DNA of 64,000 nt from the NCBI GenBank assembly GCA_004154925.1, contig QJNS01000725.1, positions 62,001 through 126,000 of the forward strand. The letters are read 5' to 3'. The translations under genes were made by a program, and so were the position numbers. The stretch's first letter is position 1, and each line of letters begins with the position of its first letter. The notes below the pieces were generated by a model. That model had not been told where the DNA came from. It did no database searches and saw only the letters and a program-made list of their open reading frames with translations. Shown one piece after another: positions 1-13,974 of the stretch. Origin of the DNA: Monosporascus cannonballus (taxonomy: Eukaryota; Ascomycota; Sordariomycetes; Xylariales).

Positions 1-3000
1 TTTTCTTACTTTTTGAAGAATTTCTATTAATGATTATAATATTTTATTTTATTTTTAACATGATTAAATACAATTAAAGAAATTATGTGTTCATTTTAGA
101 TCATTTGAAATATACTCTTTTTGTTAATTTTGTAATGTTACAATATCGGTAAAAACTGTATTATATATAAATTGAAGCGATAGATTTTATAATTAAATAA
201 AATCATATAGTAATTAATATCTACGAAATTAAAACCGGTTTGTTTTATATTTGAAAATAGTTTTTATGCCCCCATTACCCCTTGCATCGGCCTTAAAATC
301 CATAAAACCTTTTTTTAAAAATCTTTTACTGTTTTCCGTAATTTTAGTAATTATTTCTATAATTACTCCGTTTATAATAAGATTTAATTTAATTAAAATC
401 GCCAAGTTAAATGTTTATTATATTAATCCATAAATTAATATTTTTATATTAAGCCTACGATGGTTCCTGGCTTTAAGGTACGTACTAGTACAATAACTAG
501 ATAAATTTACGATCTTTTACAGGCGTCAAAGCTTTAAATTTGCCGCATTTGAACCATTTTTTAAATTTATAAGGTATTGGTAATTTCAGATATCTAACTA
601 CGTTTTGTCGATAAAATAAATTTGAATTTATGATCATGTTATCGAAAAGGTTTAAAGTTTTATTATCGTATCTTTTTTATCTGGCCAAACTTAAAACGAA
701 TCGTATTTATTAATCACGTTTGTCCTTTATATTTAATTCTATCCATTTTATTAAAAGGTAATTTTTGATTAATGAAAATACGAATTTATAAGACGTCGTA
801 TATACATTTTTGAATTTTATATATAAATTTTAAAGATTTCTCGAATTAATTAATTAATTCCTTTTGCCACGTTTTCGACATGTGTGTTTTTATAGGTAAT
901 TGTACTTTGAGATTTACCTTTTCGCACTGTATTATACATTTCAACAGTATAGTTTGAGTAATACTTAAAAATATAATTAGATAAAGGCTGTAAAACGTTG
1001 TTTGTAAATATTGTTAATTGAATTTTAATTATCGGTACTTAGTTTGAAGTCTTTAGCTTAAAGAGTTTTATAATATTTTTAATTATATTATCTCAGATTA
1101 TAGTGTTTTTGAAGATAAATTTAAATGGACTTTTTAAGACACAGTTATTTATTTAATAAAGTAGCTTATTTATTATTTCCGCTTTTATAAACTTATGTTG
1201 CCAATATAACCTGCCGACTTATTTAAACCAGTCGATAGCTATAATACCTAACAAACGAAGAGTTAAAAAAGTAAGCGTATTCGCTAATACTATAAAAGAA
1301 GCAGATTTATTTAAGATATTTATCGAAAGTCCGTATTTATGTTAATTAAAAAGTTTTATATATTTAATTCTAAAAGACCCATCCTGTTAACCTTGTAAGA
1401 ATTTGCGAAAAATGTTAAATCAGTTAAATTTGTCTTTTTTAAGTATTTTTATAATAACTTCCGATATTATTTATGTCTGTTTTTAAATTACGTCCGTAAT
1501 AAATTTTAAAAATTTAATAAACTTACTTAAGTATCGTTCGTGATGCATTTCGTTTTCGTACTTGGGCTTAAATAATCGATAACCGTTGATAAATTTTAAC
1601 GCTAAAAATAATTCTTTTAGATAATAAGAAATATCGAAACGACTAATAACCTCTATTATACTGCAATTTCTTAAAAGTCAGACAGATTATTCACAAAGTG
1701 GTTAAATTGTAGCGAAATTTATTAATTAAAGAAAAGATTTAAGGTTAATATACTTGATAAATTAAAGATGGTATTTATTTATGTAAATATAAAGATATTT
1801 AAGGAGGTTAATATTTTCGCTGACACTTTTCAAGTTTTTATAATCGAAATAAAAATATTACGTTTCTTTTTTTTCAGCAAACCCGTTTTTTAAATTAGCA
1901 TATTACTGGCGGTAAATGCTATACTTGATCGTTTTTAACTTTACGATTAAGATTTGTATTGTTAATTTTAAACCAAGATTCTTTTGTTAATTAATATTAC
2001 CGAATCTCTAAAACACTTTCAAATAAGGCGCATGCGACATATCGGCTTATTAAGTCGAAAATGTTTTACAATATGTGGTTTATAAACCGGTTTCATTTTT
2101 AGGCAAGTAAAATTATAAGCTTTCTATTTTTACTTCTATTTCTGCGTATATTAATAATTTAATTTATATCATGAACTTTATCGGCGGTGCGTTAGCTTTT
2201 AATTTAATCAAAATTTTGATAAATACGTTATTAATAAAATACTTTCGTTTTCATAAACCTTTTAAGCCGGTGGTAAATAATTAATCATAATTAATCCTAA
2301 TTAATTAATTTTTATTGCTTAATTTCAAAAGACCTAAAAGTTATTTTATTAAGTAAAGATTTATAAGAAAGAGGTTATATCCTAAATTATGCTCTTAATT
2401 TAAAATATATATATAATAAGCTTATATCTTTAAACTTATATATTTTTAAGCATATAAATTCTCGCAATTTGTTTGCTAAAATTCTAGCTCCGGATAAGAT
2501 TTCTTACATCTGTCATTTCTAAGTATTTTCTTTAATTAATAATATTTTAAAGTTGTTTTGTTTATTGCCAGTTATTCGTATTATCGTTATCTCATTAAAC
2601 ACAATATGCGTTTTAGTATTTCAATAGCGATAACTGCAATTGTCCGTATATCTCATTAAAACCTTATTTTTTTCGATTGTTAATCTGAAAATCGAAGATT
2701 GCTACGGTAATTAACGAAAGCCAATTTGCTTTCCTTAGCAGTTAAATAAAATAGGGTCGGAGAGTTTTAATTTTGATGAATAAGAATAAATATGTTATAT
2801 TTCGACACAGAAAGGGATTGTCGAATTAAAAAACTTAAAACCATTATATTGCTAATGTTCAACATTAATAACGAGGCTGATAAAAAAACATAATAAGTGG
2901 TACTGACCGTCGATAGTGTTGTACTCTAGTGTTGAAATCGTAAAGAAAAAGAGCCCCTTAATATACATACGAGACCAGGAATTTTCGACAAGCCGAAGCT

Positions 3001-4591
3001 GATTATGACCATAACACCCTTTTCTAATTCAATATTGAATTAAGATTTTAACTGTAAAATATTTTACCTAAATGCATTATTTTAATCCAGTTATTACGTA
3101 ATTTATAAAACCTTTCTTAATATAAAGTCTTTTTGTATTGAATTAAAGATTAAATTATATTTTATTTCTTTGGATATATAACATTTCTTTTATTTTATAT
3201 TTGTTATTATTTTCCAATTTTCAACATTTTGTATAACGCGACGTTTTTCGATAATAATTTAATAAGAAAAAATAGAAAGTAAAATGTATTTTGATATTTT
3301 TAAATAACAATAATCGATATTTTAATGACGAAATAATTTAGAGGATTTTAAACGGTTGAGGTTTTTTTAATTTTAATTTACTAAATATTTAAGGTTATCT
3401 TCTATATTTTCGCAGCGTAAGAAAATTTTACTTTAACAAAATTATGTTTTTAATTTTTTTTTACTTCTAAAATTCAGTCATGTTTTGTTAGAGAAATTAT
3501 GATTTAATTTCATATATATATCTGAAAAACTTTACATTTTATAATTGAAACCTTTATATTTAAGGCGATAATAACACTTTTTAATATTTTAACAAGAAAT
3601 TAGTTTAACAGTTAAGGTTTTATATCGTAATGGTATATAGCTGTATAAAAATGGGATTATATTTTTGTAACCCCTGGTGTTATATGTTATTTAAATTGTA
3701 AGGCAAGGTTTTGTGCTGTTATCTTGTTAATATGCAATATAATTTCGGAAGTATTATGCTATGATCTAGTTAGGTTGTTTTATGTAATCTTTTACTTAAA
3801 AGTGATAATTTGTTAATAATGTGATTTTAATTTTACTTTATTTGATAAACTTAATACTGTATTTGGAAATATAAGGCTTATTTTTGTTAAAAAGAAACAT
3901 TGTTAGTATTTTAAATTCATTGAAATAAAATTCAACAAATTTATAAATTGACTGTTTTATAGTTATAATTATTTTTAAAAAAGTAGGAAATATTGATATA
4001 TCTTTATATTCGGTTTTAATAATCATGTTTTTGAACAAAAATAAGTAAATATTAAATTCCAAGTTATAGTATTTTCAGTATGTCGATATCGTGTAATACT
4101 TCGTAGCGTTTGTAACTAACTATTTTTGTTTTTTCTAATTGTTGTTATTTTAAGAACTTTTTTAATTATCTGGTCTAATTTTGAGAAATCATTTTTTCTT
4201 CTAGCTGTTTTGTAACTTTTTAAAAAATTTCAACATTATATAATAGCCTGTCGTGGAATCTTTTTAAGCATTAACTTTGTTAAATGCTATAAACTTAAAT
4301 TTTCTTTTGATAAAGCAATTATTTTTTGTAAGTCTTTAAACGTTTAAATCCTTTTTTATTATTTTTTTCTATTTTAAGAATTTCGAACCTGTATTTATAA
4401 TATAGATATTGGGTTTTTTAGTATTTTATATAATTGCAAAATATTCTTTCCACAACGTTATAATATTATTATATATTGTTGAAGAAGTTTGAAATTTTAC
4501 TTCTTTTTGCGCTCACAAATATCCACCTCAATATTCTTTTAATATTATATATTTTAAAAATATATTTTAATAAAAAAGATATATACCTTTT
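1..4591. other. AT-rich RIP-decayed tract, no gene recognised
   Basis: The tract is strongly T-rich on the plus strand and contains no open frame that resembles a protein. The short frames at 251-433 and 3838-4062 are low-complexity and hydrophobic, as expected by chance in AT-rich DNA. Plus-strand T-richness is what the minus-coding elements further right show, so a minus-strand decayed transposon is possible, but I could not identify LTRs or pol motifs. A slightly less decayed stretch lies near 2930-3030. Confidence 0.6.
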
Positions 4592-4988
4592 TGGAACGGC
4601 TAGGCGGTTTAACCAACTATTAAACCTTAGTCGTACGGGTTTATGTTAGCAGGAATATCGTAAACGCCTAAGCAACAAATATAATAACGTATTACGTTTT
4701 ATAATATTAAAAAGATTCCTTAGGAAATGATATTTTATTACAAACTGGAATTATCTAATTATAAAAATAATAAACGTATATATTTTCGTTTTGGTTTAAG
4801 GTATTTAAGCGGCTTAACCCCTTAAGCCCGTTAAGCCCTTTATGTTTTTTTGCCGGCTTAATGGGCTTAAGGTGGTTGGTACCTTAAAACCTTTAAGCCG
4901 GTTACGTAACTTTCTGGTGGTAATCGGGGCTTATCTTTTTCGTAGGCCCGACCGTTTGCAAGGAAGCCAAAACCGTTAGGTCATAATA
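4592..4988 (-). repeat. E1 3' LTR (left copy)
   Basis: About 397 bp, aligned by eye with 10880-11274. It contains the family's terminal block (on the plus strand GGCTAGGCGGTTTAACC) and a central array of short inverted pieces around CCGGCTTAA and TTAAGCCC. It is less mutated than the copy at 10880. Confidence 0.85.
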
Positions 4989-7900
4989 CGATCTCCCCCC
5001 TTTCAAGATCCTTATCCCTAAACATCAAATCGTTCGTTTGTTGGTCCTGGGATGTCACCTTTTTCTTCTTTATATCCGTCATATCGAGTCGTATTGAAAA
5101 ATCTCGTTCTTATAAACGTGCTAATAATTTTATTTTTTTTAACATGTATTAAACGTTTTGGTTTCAAGATATCTTCTTATTTTCGTTATAAAAAGGAGGG
5201 TATAAAGTGCAAGGTTGTTCGGGGTTCCTTAAAATATGCGCGTTATATCCATTACGGTAGTTCCTGTAATGTTGTTGGTCCCTCAGAAATTGAACATCAA
5301 AAACTTCTGGATAAAGAGGATCGTTTAGAACGTAAAAAGGAACAGCCTCGCGAAACACTGCGAACGGCTACCACGTCAGCGCAGGCCGCGGCCGACTGGC
5401 CCGACATCCCGACTACTGATTGGTCGACTGTTAACTGGGACGCGCCCGTCGTTATTAGTAAAAGCTCTTCAACAGACGCTAGGTGCCAACAAGGTTCTTG
5501 GCAGGTTCCCAGGTATTTTCGGAGTCCGGGTATTTTTTCCATTTGATCTGGTAGTGGGTAAACCTATCGTATTTTCGTAGGTCGAAAAATTTTTCCACCT
5601 TATATACTTATTTATCTTTTATTTTTATATCGTTTTATGCGGTATATAGTTTTACTATATTTGCTATTAATTTGAATAAGAAAATATAAAACATTATATG
5701 GAATTTATTTTTTAATATAAGTTTTATTTATTAATTATTTTCTGAAATTTTCTTAATGATTTTGTATAACCCGATATATTTCAAATTAAGTTTTTTGCTA
5801 AGTCGTTTGGTGTAAATATTTCTATAACGAAGAAAACCATTACCCATTTTTCGAAAATTGGTTTTTTTAATCTTTTTTAATTATAATATTTGTTTATCTG
5901 ATTTCGTACGAATTCTAATTCTATTTTTATTTCCTAATATAATTATTATAATTATTATAATATAAAACTTTTTTAATATTAATTAACCTGTCGTTACGTT
6001 TATTAATATTATTTTAATATTTTGTTAATAACTGGTATTATATGTTAATTATAAATTTAGTAATTTCTTAACTTAATTTTTTTGTTCCTAATTTATATAA
6101 TATCGAAAGTAATATTCCCATATTTCGTTTATTCGATTTATTTATTTATTTGTTTAACTTTTAAATACCTTAAATAATTTATAATATAAACCGATATATA
6201 TTATATATATTTATTAATATTTAAAGGCTAATATCGATCTTTTATTTAAATTATATTTTATTAATAATTCGGAAATTTTAAATATATATTTAAAAATATA
6301 TATAGCCTTTATTCATTATTTATATTCTTGTAATAGAATAAAAAATAAGAAATATTTGTAAATCTGTCGACGATTACGAAAATATAATAATAATATATTC
6401 CTATAATTCAAATTTCTGATATAAAAGGTTTGGTAATAAAATCCAATATAATTAAATACCATAATTGCTTTACGATTAATATTGGCTGTAATTTTCTGTA
6501 TATTTTATATCGTCGAATTTTCATTTTGATATAAATATTGCATTATTGTATAATTGTTGATACCGTTATTTATATCTGAGGAAAAGAATATATACCTGAA
6601 AGCAGTATTCGAGTTTTATAAATTCCGGAATATTCGTATAACTGATATTCGTATATTTCTTATATTAAATGTTTTTAGTATTTTTCTCGAATTTATATCT
6701 AATCCGTTTTTTGGTTTTTTAAAAAACTATTATTATATCGCTGGATTTTCTGATATATATTAAGAGATACTATACGAATATATTCCAATTTATGGTAAAC
6801 GCAAAGATATTTCTGTATTACTATCGAAAATTATATAATTAACTTTAATTAATTTTTCTTTACGGTTTAATTGCTTATTTAAGGTTTTTGCTATGTTATT
6901 TTCTAAGCTTTTCTTATAAATAATATCAAAATCGAAATTCGCCAATTTTTTCAAGTAATCAAATTATTATTTTGTAAACTTTTAATTATAATAAATCGGG
7001 TAATATTTTAATAATTCGTATAAACCTTAATTTAATGCAGGTTTGTATTTAAAAAATAGGTAAATTTCAAAATATAATAATAAAAGTCATAAAATCTTTA
7101 TTTAATTTATTATAATTTAATTTTGTTCTTTTCACCTGCTATAAAAACATGTTATTAAATATAATTTACCTTAATTATTTCCTTATTCGATTATTACGTT
7201 TAACGTTTAATCCGAAATATCTGTTTTTTGCTTAATAGAACGGTTTAAATCGTACATAATTAATAATAGCTCGTTAATAATCGTATTTTTAATATCTTAA
7301 AACGTTTTTTCGTATTTTACATTTATTTGAATTTTTCTTTCGTAAAGTCTGTTAAGGATATAATTATTCTATTAAGGTTTTAAATATATTTTCGTAATAA
7401 TTAATATATCTGAAAAATACCTATATTTTCTTAATTATTATTGGCGTTTATTATTCTACAATTATTACGGTTCTTTAAGGTTTATTTCAATATCTTTTAA
7501 ATTAATATTATATCTCAAATATTTTATTTCTTTTTTATTAAATTATTTATTTGTATTAACAAATAATCTTACGTTTTGTAAAACTTAAAAAAATTAATAA
7601 ATATATTTTATGTATATTTTTTCCATCTATAAAGAAATGAAAATATTGTAGAAAAAATTTATAACGAAAATATCGAAATATTTTCGTAATATATAATTTA
7701 TTATTCGTTAGAAAATTGCCTATACCTTCGTAAATCTTATTAACGTAACCAAATATTTAAATAATTTGTATTTCGTTTCAAAGGTTATTCTTTTTTCGAA
7801 TTCCTTTTTAATTCTAATATGGTTATATTTATTTTTAAGATTAAATATTATAAACTATTTAAATTTGTGAAATCGGTTTTTATATTTATAAATAAAAATA

Positions 7901-10879
7901 ATAATGTTTAAGTTTTAACGGTAATATCGTTTTATTGTTAATAATTAATTATAAGTCGTAGTTTTCTATTTTTTTAAGTTAAAAAAATATAAGTTATCTT
8001 ATTACTAATTTCACAGGTCCAATCCATTTTTTTGTAGCCGATATTTTAGGTAATTTTTAAAAATACATAATTCGTTTCTGCTAAGGTTATATATAGGGTA
8101 AAATTTCGTGGAAAACCTTTTCTTAATGATTATTTTAAGGTTTTATTCGCTATATCCTTGTAATTTCGTATTGAATTTCTTTTTGAAAAGCTACTTATAT
8201 TTGTAATACTATAATAACATATTAATAGGATTTTTTAATTGTTAAAGTTATTATTATTTTAAATCGTTATTTAATGATTTTAATTTCGCTTTAATTATAA
8301 TTATAATAAGTTATATTTGTTTTACTTATTTGTTTTATATTTTATCTCTTTAGGTAATAAGGTTTTTATTATATTTTTATACTTAACTTCGTCATTATTA
8401 TCGATCGAATATTAAAATCTTAATTTTCTTTTTTTATCTGTTAATAACATATAAAGTCAATTTTATTTAATTAAATCTGTTATTAATCAAAATTTCGTAT
8501 TATGGTATTTTTATTAATTTTACGATTATGTTATAATGTTTAAATAAAACTATATCGAAATTATTTATTTAATATTGCTTTTTAACACAAATCTCAAGGT
8601 AATTAATTTCGCATATAATGTTTCTGTGATCATAAACGAATTAATAATTTTCGGTATTCGCCGTTATATAAGGTTTTGACTTATATTTTTATAATCGTGT
8701 AAAATTATTAACTATATTTTGTATAATATAATTCCCATCAAAAATTCCGTAATTTAGTTTTGCGGTGTACTAATATATTTCTATTTATATGTCCACAGTA
8801 ATAAAATTATTAGTAATTTTTATCTTCCTCTTTACAGCCTTCTTTAGGTATACGTTTTAACCTTTTTACGTTTCGTTATTTTTTGGCTTTTTTATTGGTT
8901 TCTTTTTCTTTTTATTTATATTCGAATTTGTTAAATTTTATTTATGTTTTTTATTTAACGCGTTAAGTTGTTATATTGGTCGTTATTGTTAACGTATTAT
9001 TTTTCGAATTATAATAATTATTTTTAATTATGCTGCAATTCCTTTTTTATTGAATAAATAATTCTTTTATGTTTACGATTATATCTTATTATGCGTTATA
9101 TTAATTATTCTTTTAAAGGTTTCCTGTAAATTAACGTATTTCTTTAATAACCTTTTTTCATAAAAGTTTATAATAAATGCCATTTAAAAAGAAGAATCTG
9201 CAACAGTTTTTTGGTAATATTGTTTTATTATATGTTAAATTAATTCCTTTTCCGTTTAATAAATGTATTATTAATTATAATAAAAAGCGTAGTTTTCTAG
9301 GTATTACTTTTTTTAGGCTAGCTTTTTATTTCGGCCAGTTATTAAATATTATTTAGGGTTATAGATCGCAAATATCGATATTATTATTTATTATTTTTAT
9401 TATTTCCGGTACTGTTTCAAAGATAGAATCCCTTATAATATATATGGGTAACTCGTGCCTAAATATATTATTTCTATTTTTCGGAATTGGGATATTTTCG
9501 TCGTTACCATTATATAACATATATTTTGATATATCGATTAGAGATTTCGAAACAAATAATTTCTATTTTATCCTAATATTCGTATAATTATATTTATAAT
9601 CCTTTTTATTATGTTCATTATATTTATTAACCTAACTTTCCGGCTTTTCGTATTTCCTGCTAAATTCTTCGCTATGAAGGACATAATATATATTTAAGCT
9701 AAATTATATTAATAACTTTATTTTAATTTTTTGGCTTTTTTTCTAAATTATCTTTTAATTATTAGTTCTTAGTTATTTCAACTGCACTTTTTAAATATTT
9801 TTTACCACGATATTTTATGTCTTATTTTTCTATAATTATAATATTTGGGGTGGTTTCAATTTTTCTTATAAATAACTTTTAATTTGAAAAATTCTAGTTT
9901 TATACTGTAAAAATATTATTACGTCGACAAACGTTAATATTAATTATATATCTCGATTTGTTATTATTCTTTCCTTTGATATATTTAATACGTTATACTT
10001 ATTGTTAATCGTTTATCATGATTATTATAACTATATAATTTATTACATAACAAGGCCGATGAAACTTAAAAAGCTTTTTTTATATTTCTTTTTTCAGGCT
10101 GTCGAAAATTTTCACCATTAATATATTTTATTTTGAATTTAACTTAACGGCTAATGAAACTAACGTATTGCCGTACTTAAATCTTAACTTTTTTTATTAT
10201 AATTAATAGATTTGCATTTCGGCTTTTATTTTTTATTTATTATTTTCAAAACTTTCGTTAATGCTTATTTGAATTATTCGTAATTACCGTAAATTCGCAA
10301 TATTTTTAAATTTCGTTTTTTAAGTAACAAAATAACGTATTTTTTTATAACGGGCTTAAATTAAAGAGACGTATTTCCGGTAAATTATTCGATCACGAAT
10401 TTAATTCGTATAATAAAGGTAATAAGTTGAATAGGAAAACACCCGAAATATATTTCGTATTAAGTTAAAAATAATCATAACTTAATTAAAGTTCTGTCGA
10501 AAAGTCCTGGGTTAGAAAGCTTAAGGATTTCTTTTTGTTCCTTAACGTTATTTAGCTAAATAACTTAATTCGCTTAAAGTGATTTCTTTATTTCAGAAAT
10601 TTTCTTTTTTTCCTTAAGCTTTTTATTAGCGTGTTAAAAGGATATCATAAAAGTTTTATTATTTTTTTCAAGTTAAATAATATGTTCGTTTATGGCATTT
10701 AGGCGTTATAAAATTTCCTTGCGAAAAAGGCGAAACTTTTTTTTCTTTTTCGGATTCCATTTTAATGTCCGAATAATCAAAAACCTGGCAAATAAGTTGT
10801 TTGGGTTATTTCGTAATAAACATAATGTCGGCGATATTGCTTAAGGTTTAAAGATATTATAAAATAAAAATTCATAACA
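4989..10879 (-). pseudogene. E1 gag-pol remnant
   Basis: This is the internal region of E1. The plus strand is T-rich, so the coding (minus) strand is A-rich, as in the sister elements on the plus strand. Domain order is inferred from homology to E3 and E4: gag near 10.8 kb, then protease, reverse transcriptase, RNase H and integrase, ending in the chromodomain at 5.5 kb. No frame longer than about 80 codons survives on the coding strand, and G-to-A stops are everywhere. It cannot make protein. Confidence 0.75.
5479..5571 (-). pseudogene. E1 pol C-terminus: chromodomain fragment
   Basis: In one minus-strand frame the sequence reads DRFTHYQIKWKK followed by YPDSENTWEPAKNL, then VGT and a stop. 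The pattern YxxKWKxYPDSENTWEPxxNL is the hallmark of chromodomains fused to the end of Gypsy integrases; known chromodomains of this kind direct integration to marked chromatin. The same motif, decayed, occurs near 17.85 kb and 25.47 kb (minus) and 31.7 kb, 43.27 kb and 60.5 kb (plus), always near the 3' LTR of its element. The surrounding pol is broken, so this is a relic. This patch (about 5.2-5.55 kb) has ordinary base composition, unlike its homologues. Confidence 0.85.
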
Positions 10880-11274
10880 TATAATAATTAAACAGTTTAA
10901 TTATTTATTAATTCTTAGTTATACGGATATATATTAATAAAAATATTATAAAAATCTAAATAATAAATATAATAACGTATTACGTTTTATAACATTAAAA
11001 ATATTTCAAATAATGATATTTTACTATTATGTGGAATTATTGAATTATGGAAATAATAAATATATATTTTTTCGTTTTAGCTTAAGATACTTAAACGGCT
11101 TAACCTCTTAAGTCCGTTAAATCTCTGAAGCTCCTTTGCCGCTTTAAGGGGCTGACAGTACTTGGCACTCTAAAACCTTTGAGCCGGTTACGTAATTTTC
11201 TGGTGGTGGTCGGGGCTTGTCTTTTTCGTGGGCCCGACAGTCTGTAAGGAAGCCAAGATCGTTAGGTCATAACA
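10880..11274 (-). repeat. E1 5' LTR (right copy)
   Basis: About 395 bp. The start aligns base for base with the LTR terminus at 4592 if G-to-A and C-to-T changes are allowed; the far end reads TTAGGTCATAACA. It is more RIP-decayed at its left end than at its right end. Confidence 0.85.
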
Positions 11275-11958
11275 GTTTTATCTTGTTTATTTAAATTTTT
11301 TAGTTTCATATACCGGATAAGGCTTATATAATTAAAATCAATATCTAAAAGCCTTTTGATTCGCTAAAAATGATTTTTATCTTTTAAAAATATGAGAAAT
11401 TGTTAACATCTTTTTGATATAAATCGAGACTTTAAGCTGTGCGGTTTTAACGTTTTAAAATAGGAGGGTATTAAGTTTTACTGTTCCTTTTTGTAATTCG
11501 TTTTAGCATAACATTGAAAACGTTACTTAAATCGTTAATGTTTAAAACGTTTATTTTTATCGGCGTTGGGTAATCTTATTTTTAATATTTAGATAATTTT
11601 ATTTTCAAGTTTTTAAAAAGCTTTTTCAAAGTTTCTTTTAGAAATTCGGATATTCTTTTAAGATATTCCTTCGTACTAAGTTTGATTAATATTTTAATTA
11701 TAATTTTCTATACTTTACTCAAGTAGAATTTGTAATGAATTTTAAAATCTGCCAAATATAAAAAATGTGTGCTTTGTCTGAAAAATGGTAATTTTTAGTT
11801 ATTTTTAATTTGAAATTTTACATGAAGATTTGGCTCAAACTAAGAGCAAATCTTAGACAGTTTAGTTTTTAATCATGCTATATATCCTTTACCAGGTGAA
11901 CGCGGATATTTATATTATCACATATTTAAAATATTCAATAATTTTTCATTTTATGTAT

Positions 11959-12479
11959 TGTTACGGATTCGTAGTAAATAAATATGTCGTCGAGGTATAT
12001 TAATATAAAACTATTTAAACACCTTCTAAAAGGAAATATAATTAATCGCTGGCAATTTGTAAAGGCATTAGTAACTTTTATAACTATAATCCGATATTCG
12101 CAATATCTATATTGCTACACTTCTAATCGACATCTTCTAGATATACAGAGCAGAACAAGGCGATCAGTGCTCGAGCTGACAACGTTCCACTTTTAGTAGT
12201 GCAATAGCTAGACTCATTTTCTTCTGTGTCGTAACTCATTTATTATTTTAAAAGCCGTTTTTCACTTTTTTTTTATTTTTGAAGAATAATAGCTCTGTCG
12301 AAAATTAAGGACGGTAAATTGTTTCTTTTTACTAGTGTGTGTCTTTGAGATATTTATAAAGATTAATATCGCGATTTGAAGTTTAGAATACCAGCTCTAA
12401 TAAATAGAGAGAGTTGTAAATACTTGAATAATTATTACAATTGCAATTATTCCGCTAATCTTTTGCGGCTAACGTAACA
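11959..12479 (+). repeat. Possible LTR of another retrotransposon family
   Basis: The block starts TGTTACGGATTCG and ends GGCTAACGTAACA, giving TG...CA ends, and is less AT-rich than its surroundings. The sequence just after it, ACTTGGTGCAGCTGCAAC, could be a primer-binding site. No second copy or target duplication was found in the window, so this rests on termini and composition only. The frame at 11984-12196 lies inside it and is not a gene. Confidence 0.3.
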
Positions 12480-13767
12480 ACTTGGTGCAGCTGCAACATC
12501 TAAAAGTATTCGTTTTAAATAACAATATTATTTAGTTCTGAATAACTAAATATATATTAATCAAAGAAATTTTGATTTTATTATATTTTTGTTACTAATC
12601 TTACATTTAAGAATTATAAAAATTATACAACTTGCTTTAAACTTTTAAGATTAAATACTTTTTTTAAAATTTCATCACGTATTTGTCTATAATACATTTA
12701 ATTTTTAAGGTTTATATAATACGTTTTGTAATATTAAAGAGTATATTTGTTTTAGTAAATATTAATTAATCGTATTAATTGTATCGTAATAATTCGTAAT
12801 TCTTCGATTTATAAGTTTTCCTCTTTAAGTATCATTTTATTATTCTATAAAAACTTCTAAACCTTTCGCACGAAGTCAATGTAGTTTTAAAATATTTATG
12901 ATATTTTACGAGAAGCATTTTTAATTTTTTTTTAAATCTAAAGCAAATTTCTTTTAGTCTTTTCAAATATTGATTTATTTTCCTATTCGGATAAATATTT
13001 ATTTACTGGGAATTATATATATAATTTGAATTCGAATTTTTAAAGGATTTAATACTTTTTCGATATTGCTGCAAGAATGAAACAAGATTTTATTTTTGAA
13101 TTAATTGTATCTTTCAACAACCTGTTTTTATACTAAAGAAAGGGTTTAATATAATTACGTATTTCTCCGATATTTTATATAAGATGTTATATTAATAAGC
13201 TTGTCAATACTTTAATTTCGAAAACCTCTGCTGTTTTATAATTAACGTATTTTTTTCATTAAAACGTTCTTTAACTTTTAAATGATTTAAATTATATTTA
13301 TAATATAATATTTTTTATGTATTTTGAATTTTTTTTCCACTTAATAACCATATAAAAGTAATCGTTTTGTGAGTATAAATTTTAATTTAATGTTTTTCAA
13401 CTGATGAAATTAAACGTAAAAACTAGCGAAAAGTTAATCTTATGTTTACAAATTAATAATAAATGCAAAATATTTAAAAGTAAGATAAATATCTTTACGA
13501 TATAACTTTTCAATTTCGTTCGGATTCAGGGTATATATAATAAAACACAACATATTTTGATTGTCGAGAAATTTTTGCATTTTGAAAATTTTAATTTAGT
13601 TTTGTAAAACCTTTTTTATTTTACTTTAGTTAAATTCTTTTTTATCTTTAAAATAAACGATGTAGTCTTTCTCGTGACAAATTAAAATATATAATAGATC
13701 GTAAACACTTATTAAACGTGTTTTTAAGTATGTCGTATATATAAAAATAGCTAAAGTTCAAAGCATA

Positions 13768-13974
13768 TGTGAGAATACAGTCTGTATAAGGAGGAGTCTG
13801 GTAGCTAACTAGTCACCGATCAGCTACCGATCCACTTACTAGTATAAATCCACCAGATAGCAGCTAGTAGAAAACGCCAGATAGAAGTAAACTAATACAC
13901 TTACTTCTTGGAATACGTTCTGCGACTAATCGGAGATCACCTCACCATAGCTCATAGCTGTCCATTATCTTATA
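13768..13974 (+). mobile_element. Solo LTR of the 206-bp (E5) family, TSD GCATA
   Basis: The 207-bp unit begins TGTGAGAATACAG, contains the block CCGATCAGCTACCGATCCAC and ends TTATCTTATA (unmutated TTATCTTACA). The same unit occurs at 32135, 44145, 46341 and 61754. Exact 5-bp duplications GCATA lie at 13763-13767 and 13975-13979. This is what remains after LTR-LTR recombination removes the interior of an element. Confidence 0.9.

Larger units (their letters stand above)
4592..11274 (-). mobile_element. E1: full-length, RIP-inactivated chromodomain Gypsy retrotransposon
   Basis: Two direct repeats of about 395 bp (4592-4988 and 10880-11274) flank about 5.9 kb of internal DNA. Read on the minus strand the LTR begins TGTTATGACC and ends GCCGTCACA or its RIP-decayed form, giving TG...CA ends. 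Coding is on the minus strand: a chromodomain is readable near the left LTR (5479-5571), where the 3' end of pol should be. The rest of gag-pol is riddled with stops. The five bases outside the ends, CTTTT and GTTTT, match at four of five positions, so the TSD is only probable. The chromodomain suggests the chromovirus branch of Gypsy (MAGGY/sushi/Tf1-like); this assignment is from motifs alone. Confidence 0.85.

Noticed and set aside
5052..5546. 164-codon plus-strand frame, the longest in the left half
   Set aside because: It runs antisense to the readable chromodomain of E1 and its tail; it is open only because this patch has higher GC. The homologous plus-strand segments in E7 and E2 do not keep the frame.
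11984..12196. 70-codon frame considered as a small gene
   Set aside because: It lies inside an LTR-like block and shows no protein motif.
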